A DNA stretch of 64,000 nt from positions 75,588,428 to 75,652,427 of the forward strand of contig CM070618.1 of assembly GCA_036346255.1 (NCBI GenBank), written 5' to 3'. The position numbers were made by a program, and so were the translations under genes. Below are positions 58,119 to 64,000 of the stretch, one piece after another. Numbering within the stretch: position 1 is the first letter of the stretch; each line of letters opens with the position of its first letter. The notes under the pieces are model-generated. The model did not search any database. It was given only the letters and a program-made list of their open reading frames with translations, and was not told where the DNA came from. Origin of the DNA: Ampelocalamus luodianensis. Its lineage: Eukaryota; Streptophyta; Magnoliopsida; Poales; Poaceae.

Positions 58119-58965
58119 GCTCTGAGCAAGTTCTGACTGCGAAGCTAGAGAGGACTTTGTCCACTCGGCTACTCCGCGTATAAAAAGGCAGCGGAATGGA
58201 ATCGGGCTCTGGTGTTTTCGGGTGGTGGTGGGAGATTAAGGGGAAAAGCAAGGAATATTTGTGGGCGTGTTGGTCACTCAGTTGCTGTGGTGGGCGATGG
58301 TTTTGTGAGGTGGTGAGCGGAGGGGAAGGGGGGCGTGGCGCGGTGGCGGCTGGGGATCGCGTGAGGAGTGCGTTGGCGCGCCATGCCGCTTTGGTTTGTC
58401 TAATGTAATCTCCATCCATCCATCCCACGACTAGTTTGATTGCTTTCTATCGGTGCACTCGTTCGAGTTGGAGTTGAGTGCGCGCCCGGTCATGACAAGA
58501 AGGTAGCAGACGTAGCACTTCCTTCCGTCCTCTCGTAGCTTCTTTGCGGCGGACCTTTTCTTATCCTCTCGTACTCATCCGGGCGAAATGCTGCACCTGA
58601 ACGCCAACTGATTGCCCGGAATGAGTCCACGTTCTATCGTTCTATGGTGTTTGTAGCTTATATTGGGTGTTGCGAACTTATGATGAAAAGAGAAAAAGGA
58701 TGTTTATCGTGTTTTGCCGTTGTTATTAGGATTTGACGGGCACTTTGAACTGTAGTGAAACATTGCTGTATGTATTAGTACATTCTTTTTATGTAGGGTG
58801 CAAAAGAATGTTATTTTGGGATACGTGCAGTCAAACTTTATAAACTTTGGTTATCTATGTCTTTTTCAATATTTAGATTGAACACGTAAAAATGGTACAT
58901 ATAGATTTTTCTCGAAAAGAATTTTCGTAAAAGTATAATTTTGTTAGATTTTATAATTCTATTAC
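58119..58965. other. Upstream region of the small gene, otherwise empty
   Basis: GC-rich up to about 58,420 (5' leader and promoter of the minus-strand gene), then AT-rich. No further gene or repeat was recognised. Confidence 0.4.
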
Positions 58966-60207
58966 TGTTATGGGCAAATATCCAGACGAATACCGCAACG
59001 CGCATACTGTGCAATAAGCATACTGTAGTGAGGCGCACTCTAGCAGAATAGCTATTAGACAGGCTTCGTCATTTAGGAATCTATCCATTAGGCGTTTAGT
59101 ATTATCTATTAGTTAGGCAAGCTATTATTAGATTGGATTGTTAGAGATAAATTTCTTTATAAATTATTTCTTAGAGGTCAAGTCGGGTTGTTCCCGTCCC
59201 GATAAAAGGAATAGGAAGCAAATAAATAAACAAAACTAGTCCCTAACAGGTTGGCTAAAGGTCAGAGTCTCTTTGTTCATCGGGAAGAGTTCCGACCGAG
59301 CTTGGAGGACGATCCCTCATCTTCCTGGCTAATCAAGCCTTAAAGCCTTGCTACCTCAACAGAGAAGAGCCCTGTTGGCGGTTAGATGAAGGCGAGCGCC
59401 CTACCATCGGCTCTCGGATCCGTACCCCAACAACGACCACAATATTTGGTATCAGAGCCACTCATTATAGCTTCCGGTGCCACACTATTTCTCTGGGAGA
59501 AGTTGAAAACTAACAGCAAAGAGCAGAGTGTCTTACTGGAAAACATGACTGTTGTCCAATGGAGCTTCGTTGATTTTCGTCCACGTGACGCGATGTCGTC
59601 ATCATACCCTCTCATCAACATGAGGTCACCAAGAACTTCAACTGTGGCCACCACCGCAGCTCGAGGACGAGCTGCCTCGCCGCGAGGGGTGTAATGTTAT
59701 GGGCAAATATCGAGGCGAATACCACAGCACGCACTGTAGCAATGAGCGCTAATGTAGTGGGCGCACTGTAGCAGTAAGCCTTACTGTAGCTGCGCAGCTA
59801 TTAGGCGGGCTTTGTCATTTAGGAATATATTTATTAGGTGTTTAGTATTATTTATTAGTTAGGCAAGTTATTATTAGATTGGATTGTTAGAAATAAGTTT
59901 TCTTATAGATTATTTCTTAGGGGTAAGTCGGGTCGTCCCCCATCTCTATAAAAGGGATAGCATGTATCTATTATGGAGGAAGCAAAGAAATAAACAAAAC
60001 TAGTCCCTAACCTATTGGCTAAAGATCAAAGTCTTCTTGTTCGTCGGGAAGAGTCTCAGCCGAGCTTGGAGGGCGATCCATTGCCTTCCTGGCTAATCAG
60101 GCCTCAGAACCTCGATACCTCGACAAGAAAGAGTCATGTTGACGGTTAGATGGGGCGAGCACCCTACCTTTGGTCCTCGAACTCGTACCCCAACAATGAC
60201 CACAACA
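58966..60207 (+). mobile_element. TRIM-like LTR retrotransposon, 1,242 bp, both LTRs present
   Basis: The LTRs are 58,966-59,444 (479 bp) and 59,695-60,207 (513 bp), starting TGTTATGGGCAAATATC and ending CCACAATA/CCACAACA. A perfect 5-bp target duplication ATTAC lies at 58,961-58,965 and 60,208-60,212. The primer-binding site TGGTATCAGAGCC at 59,447 is complementary to initiator tRNA-Met. A purine-rich tract GCGAGGGGTGTAA precedes the 3' LTR. The internal region is only 250 bp. It lacks gag-pol but ends in a remnant reading QLEDELP, like the tail of LTR-element polyproteins. It is non-autonomous. The LTRs differ by point changes and small indels, so the insertion is not recent. Confidence 0.93.
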
Positions 60208-60309
60208 ATTACAATATAAATTAGTGGTCAAAGTTGCGTTTTAGAGACGGTGTCGATGTTCTAAACAATATTCTTTTGTGATCGGAGGGTTACTAGTAGA
60301 GGGAAGAAA

Positions 60310-61420
60310 TGATTATGCAGTAGAGGTCACGCGTTCAGTGGTTGCGCGAGGAGGACCACGAAACACCCTTCTTTCAAGCACAAACGTCTGCAAGGACACG
60401 ACGTAACAGGATACGAGCACCTCGAAAGAGTGATGGATCCATGACAAGACAATGGTGCAAAAGGAGATGGAACAAATGGCGAGCAGCTTCTATCAAACAT
60501 TGTTTTCAGCTTAGGATGATCTCCTACCGGAATTAGTATGCCAATATGTTCCAAGAAAAGCCACCCCTGATATGAACGCACTCCTTGATAAACCGTTCAC
60601 TCAAGAGGTGGGAGAGGCATTGTTTCATATGGGACGGAATTAGACCATCTCCAATGTTGTGTTTTAGCCGGTTCAAATGAGGAGAGAGAATGCATTGAAT
60701 CGATTCAATACATTGGAGGGGTCGATTCCAATAGAAAAATGTATGGAACTAGACTCTACTTAGGAGTCGATTCAAAGCATTAAACAACTCATATAAGCAT
60801 TAAACAACTACATAGGAGAGAGTACGGTTGAGAGAGGATATTATTATTTTTGTGGTTTTTTAATGTAACGTGGGTCCTAGTAATTAGTAGGAATCAGTTC
60901 AATACATTAGAGAAAAACAAGTTTAGTTCTTCGAATGCTTACATGGTATGACTTTGAATCGACGTTGATTCAATGTACTAAAGATGCTCTTAGTCACCAG
61001 GGGTTGATGACTTCACTGTTGGTTTTTTCGAGAAGCATTGGGAGCTATTGAAGGGCTCGGTTACTTCAGCAATCTTGGGTTTCCTGAATGGAGGTGACAT
61101 GCCAGAAGAAGTGAACAAAACTCTACTGGTGTTGATCCCCAAAGTTTCTAATCCACCAGACCTCACCCAATTCAGGTCGATCTCTTCATGCGATGTGCTT
61201 GATAATATGTGCTCAAAGGCTATGGCTAACCGTTTGCGAAGAATTTTGGATGCTATTGTGTTAGAGGAACAAAGTGTCTTTGTTCTAAGAAGGCTAATCA
61301 CGGATAACGTGCTTATCTCTTATGAGTGCATCCACTACCTCCGTAAGAACTCGATATGGTCAAAGCTTATGATCGTGTTCATGTTGAATGGAACTATTTG
61401 CATGCTATTATGGAGGCGTT
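60310..61420 (+). pseudogene. L1-type LINE ORF2 fragment split by a MITE
   Basis: The upstream part (60,310-60,642) carries WLREEDHETPFFQAQTSART and SFYQTLFS-like motifs with stops and shifts. The downstream part (60,993-61,420) has SPGVDDFTVGFFEKHWELL, LVLIPKVSNPPDLTQFRSIS, ANRLRRILDAIVLEEQSVF and LITDNVLISYECIHYL. These are reverse-transcriptase domain motifs of plant L1 LINEs. The catalytic YADD box is not present, so both ends of ORF2 are missing. The MITE at 60,643-60,989 sits exactly between the two parts. Confidence 0.88.
60643..60989. mobile_element. Tourist-type (PIF/Harbinger) MITE, 347 bp
   Basis: The ends GACCATCTCCAATGTTG and CATTGAATCAAC/AAGATGCTC are inverted relatives of the common grass GAGCATCTCCAA terminus. 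A 3-bp duplication TTA lies at 60,640-60,642 and 60,990-60,992. Removing the insert and one TTA puts the two LINE parts in the same frame. Confidence 0.88.
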
Positions 61421-61600
61421 AGGTCTCTCGCCAGTCGATTTCACTTGTCTTGAAATGTGTTAGTATAGTGAGCAGGTATCATTGTCCGGGACGCCATGCA
61501 CACCATCCTGGGATCTCTTGGCACTTGTCCACCACTTCAACACCATGACCCTTCAACCGCCAACCACGGATAGGTTCATGGACACGAGCGCCACGGGTTG
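61421..61600. other. Junction between LINE and copia remnants
   Basis: No gene or repeat was recognised. Confidence 0.3.
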
Positions 61601-62834
61601 CTAGTGGATTTCACTTATCCCAGACAATGGTGTAGTAGGAGAGCCGCCTGTGGTGCGCCCGGTTGATAGAAGCCCTACGACATGCCTAGTTGTATGGCAT
61701 AGCAAGGGTACTAGTACATGCCCGGCTGTGGCATGCCTGACTGCATGGCATAGCCCAGGAGCGGTTGGGGCATGGCCATGAAGCCATGTGCAGGAGGGCA
61801 AGGTGTCGATGCAGCTGGGCGTGGGCTGAGCAGTTCGGTCGGATTCCAAGCATGGGCCACATATGGATGGCCCCTGTCTAGGGATTGTACGTCGAGGGCC
61901 ATTGCTGTCCACCGCCGTCGTAGCTTTTCTTGACCTTCTTGCCCTTGCCTTCGTCGCTGCCGTGTTTGTCGTTGTCGTAGCCGGCGTATTGCACGCCGTT
62001 ATGTCAATTGTCATCGGGCAGAGCTCCACCGGCGCGCCAACCAGTGTTGTGTCCATCAGTACCACCACCCTTGTTGTGGGTGTAGAGGGTGGTGGCCGAG
62101 GATAGATTTGCACCGATGGTTGATTTGCTAGACTTCAATTCCTGCAAAAGAAACATCGATCGAACATAAATGAAGCTCGAGAACGGGGTCAACAGTGGCA
62201 CGATGGTGTTCACATTGTCGAACTTCATGTTGAGGCCCTTGAGGGTGGTGAGGATGAGGGATTCATCGCTCACGGTTTGACCAACATCACCGAGTGCGTC
62301 AGCCAGCGTCTTCAAACGAAGGCAATATTCCGTGACAAAGAGGTCTCCCTGCATGAAGTTGCGGAGTGCGACATCGACGTAGAGTGCTCAGGTTTTCTTG
62401 TTATCCCAGAACAGTGCTTCGATCCGGGTCCAAGTAGCATGAGAGATGGTGTCGGATTCCATGACAATGTCAAGGATTTCTAATGAGATGGACCCGTTGA
62501 TCCATTGGAGCACCATACAGTCGAGGCACTTCCATTCAGCATCAGCATCGGCATCCTTGGGTGGTGTGGCGATGATGTGGTCATCGAGAGCAAACTTTCC
62601 TATGGCCACGAGAAAGAAGTGCACCACTTCGCATAATTGAAGGCCTTGATATCGGGGACGATGGGGACTTGGGAGCGGATGGAGGAGATGGCAACAGCTT
62701 GCGCCCATAGCTGGGCAAGGGGGTAAGCTATGTTATTCTCGCTTATCTTGATGGAGAGGGGGCAGCGAAAGTTGTGCACCAGTAGGAGGAAGGACGACTC
62801 ACGGTGGAGAAGGAACGATATCAAGCTGATACCA
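61601..62834 (-). pseudogene. Ty1/copia gag remnant with primer-binding site
   Basis: On the minus strand, TGGTATCAGC at 62,834-62,825 is a tRNA-Met-type primer-binding site. It is followed by degraded gag in several frames: VPIVPDIKAFNYAKWCTSF, VLQWINGSISLEILDIV, then GDLFVTEYCLRLKTLADALG and SDESLILTTLKGLN. These are the UBN2-type gag motifs of plant copia elements. The Gly/Gln-rich tail (62,000-61,601) follows with stops. Protease, integrase and reverse transcriptase are not present in the window. Confidence 0.85.
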
Positions 62835-62995
62835 TGAAAGATTTGGAATGATTGGCCTCATTGGCTCCTTCCTTTACTCATGTATTTATACACAACTACC
62901 AGATTACATGGGATAATATCCCAACCAATCCTAACCATAATTAGCAGATTACATTCTATACTTATCTTGCTAATTATGGTAAGATTGGTACGACA
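62835..62995 (-). mobile_element. Probable 5' LTR of the copia remnant
   Basis: On the plus strand this begins TGAAAGATTTGG immediately beside the primer-binding site and may end at GTACGACA (62,995). Read on the minus strand that gives TGTCGTACC...CTTTCA, with TG..CA ends. A length of about 160 bp is short but possible; the outer end is uncertain. Confidence 0.45.
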
Positions 62996-64000
62996 ATTGT
63001 TGTATATAAAGCGATTTTAGCAAACATTCGGAATTAATTCCAGCATATTTAATAGACATTAAAGCATAATTTCAGCAGAAGATTTAAATATTTAATAGAC
63101 ATTAAAGCATAATTTCAGATAAAAGCTCTCAAGGCTAGTTGCACAAGATATAATATTTAGATGACCAAATTAACATATACACATGTAATTTCTCCAAGTC
63201 ATTTTGACAATCCTCATTGAGCTAATTAAACCGAACCACAAAGTCACTAACAATATCTCCATGGAAAGATTTGGCTCAAGTCTATTTCCAATTATCAAAT
63301 CAATTCCAGATTATCAACCATGCAGATATCAAACATTCCATATTTATATATATATGCAAAGTGATACTCAACAATTGGAATGCAGAAATACTCACAAAGT
63401 CGATGGTCATCAAAACCACCAAGATGATAATCAGACAAGGCTCGTCGAAAAACATTGTCTTGGAAAACCAAGCGCCTCGTTGTGCCACACAAAAAAGACG
63501 AGGTTGACGGAGATACAATATCGTTCTTTACACTTCGGGACACACTGAAGGGATATGCCGCACAAGACCACCACAAGATGCTCCGTCGAAAGCACCAAGG
63601 AGCACCAACCAAATGCCTTCTTCTCAAGTTCAAGCCAATTCAACCGGTTCTCACCTCCAAACAACTCAAAGCTAACCCTCACAGAACCTCAAATGAGAAG
63701 AGGTAGCCACAGAGAAAACATAGATGCACCGAAGGAAGGAAAGAACCAGCCCTCACCACCTACTACGTCGGATCGAATCGGTAAGTGCAGTGGATTGCCA
63801 ATCCCTCAAGAATCGAAGAATCAAATCGGGAGAGGAACCAAAGAGAAGAGTCGCACTTTACCAAATTTCCAGGGAGCAGAAGACGAACAGCCGTACCAAC
63901 TTAAGTCGAACAGAGAACAGGGGAAGGCTCAACCCGGTGCAGCAAAACGGCCGGCGAGAATCTCGCCACCACTACACCTCCATCACTGCTCGGGATGGAG
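62996..64000. other. Unassigned sequence at the window end
   Basis: A direct repeat of TTTAATAGACATTAAAGCAT occurs at about 63,048 and 63,092. A minus-strand frame (63,633-63,295, 112 codons) has no recognised motif. Positions 63,700-64,000 are richer in GC and could be the beginning of a gene on the minus strand, but nothing can be assigned. Confidence 0.3.

Noticed and set aside
57601..58428. 275-codon minus-strand frame over the small serine-rich-like gene
   Set aside because: It is longer but shows only GC-driven Ala/Arg/Gly composition and no motif; the conserved CSPT/GSFRCR motif lies in another frame.
58966..59444. Cassandra-type TRIM with 5S rRNA-like LTR
   Set aside because: The LTR has no recognisable 5S rRNA internal promoter sequence, so only the general TRIM-like label is kept.

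Overview
This is nuclear DNA from a plant, almost certainly a grass. It has two intron-rich eukaryotic genes, one of them with a very GC-rich first exon, set among densely nested transposons of types typical of grasses: large solo LTRs, Mutator-like elements (MULEs), CACTA, hAT and Tourist-type MITEs, a small LTR element primed by initiator tRNA-Met, and an L1-type LINE. No CRISPR array, operon, rRNA or tRNA gene was seen. The species cannot be fixed from the sequence alone.

Layout. 1-11,300: transposon-rich. It holds a candidate minus-strand gene or gene fragment (about 373-2,242), a 921-bp foldback element with a target duplication (2,265-3,185), a 3.18-kb solo LTR (3,237-6,419), and minus-strand Ty3/gypsy remnants (about 7,254-10,086). 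11,418-18,561: an intact eight-exon gene for the VMP1-family membrane protein KMS1 (434 aa), with MITEs in introns 3 and 7. 18,562-36,718: a diverged direct duplication. The KMS1 3' end and its downstream flank (17,559-about 21,650) recur at 26,572-31,918. The two copies are separated by a CACTA end with a nested reverse LTR. The second copy was later hit by a 3.21-kb solo LTR and a hAT MITE, and the first copy still shows both empty sites. A non-autonomous MULE family with long inverted repeats, a 3.43-kb solo LTR and a second fragment of the MULE family follow.

36,973-45,006: two MULE-superfamily insertions side by side. One is a 246-bp MITE. The other is a 7,769-bp element with a perfect 9-bp target duplication, carrying a decayed MURA transposase and two ORFs with GRF-like zinc-finger motifs. 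Its right end lies about 140 bp upstream of the TATA box of the next gene. 45,149-57,484: a 26-exon gene for an M16 metalloprotease (insulin-degrading-enzyme-like, PXM16-like), reading as 972 aa only if three single-base deletions are allowed for. 57,873-58,118 (minus): a short serine-rich-like protein gene. 58,966-64,000: a 1.24-kb TRIM-like LTR element, an L1 LINE fragment split by a Tourist MITE, a minus-strand copia gag remnant, and unassigned sequence.

The host genes form no pathway together. KMS1 acts in the early secretory system, and the M16 protease in peptide turnover, probably in peroxisomes or cytosol. The main interest is transposon archaeology: duplicated segments with datable empty sites, exact target duplications, and MULE insertion beside a promoter.
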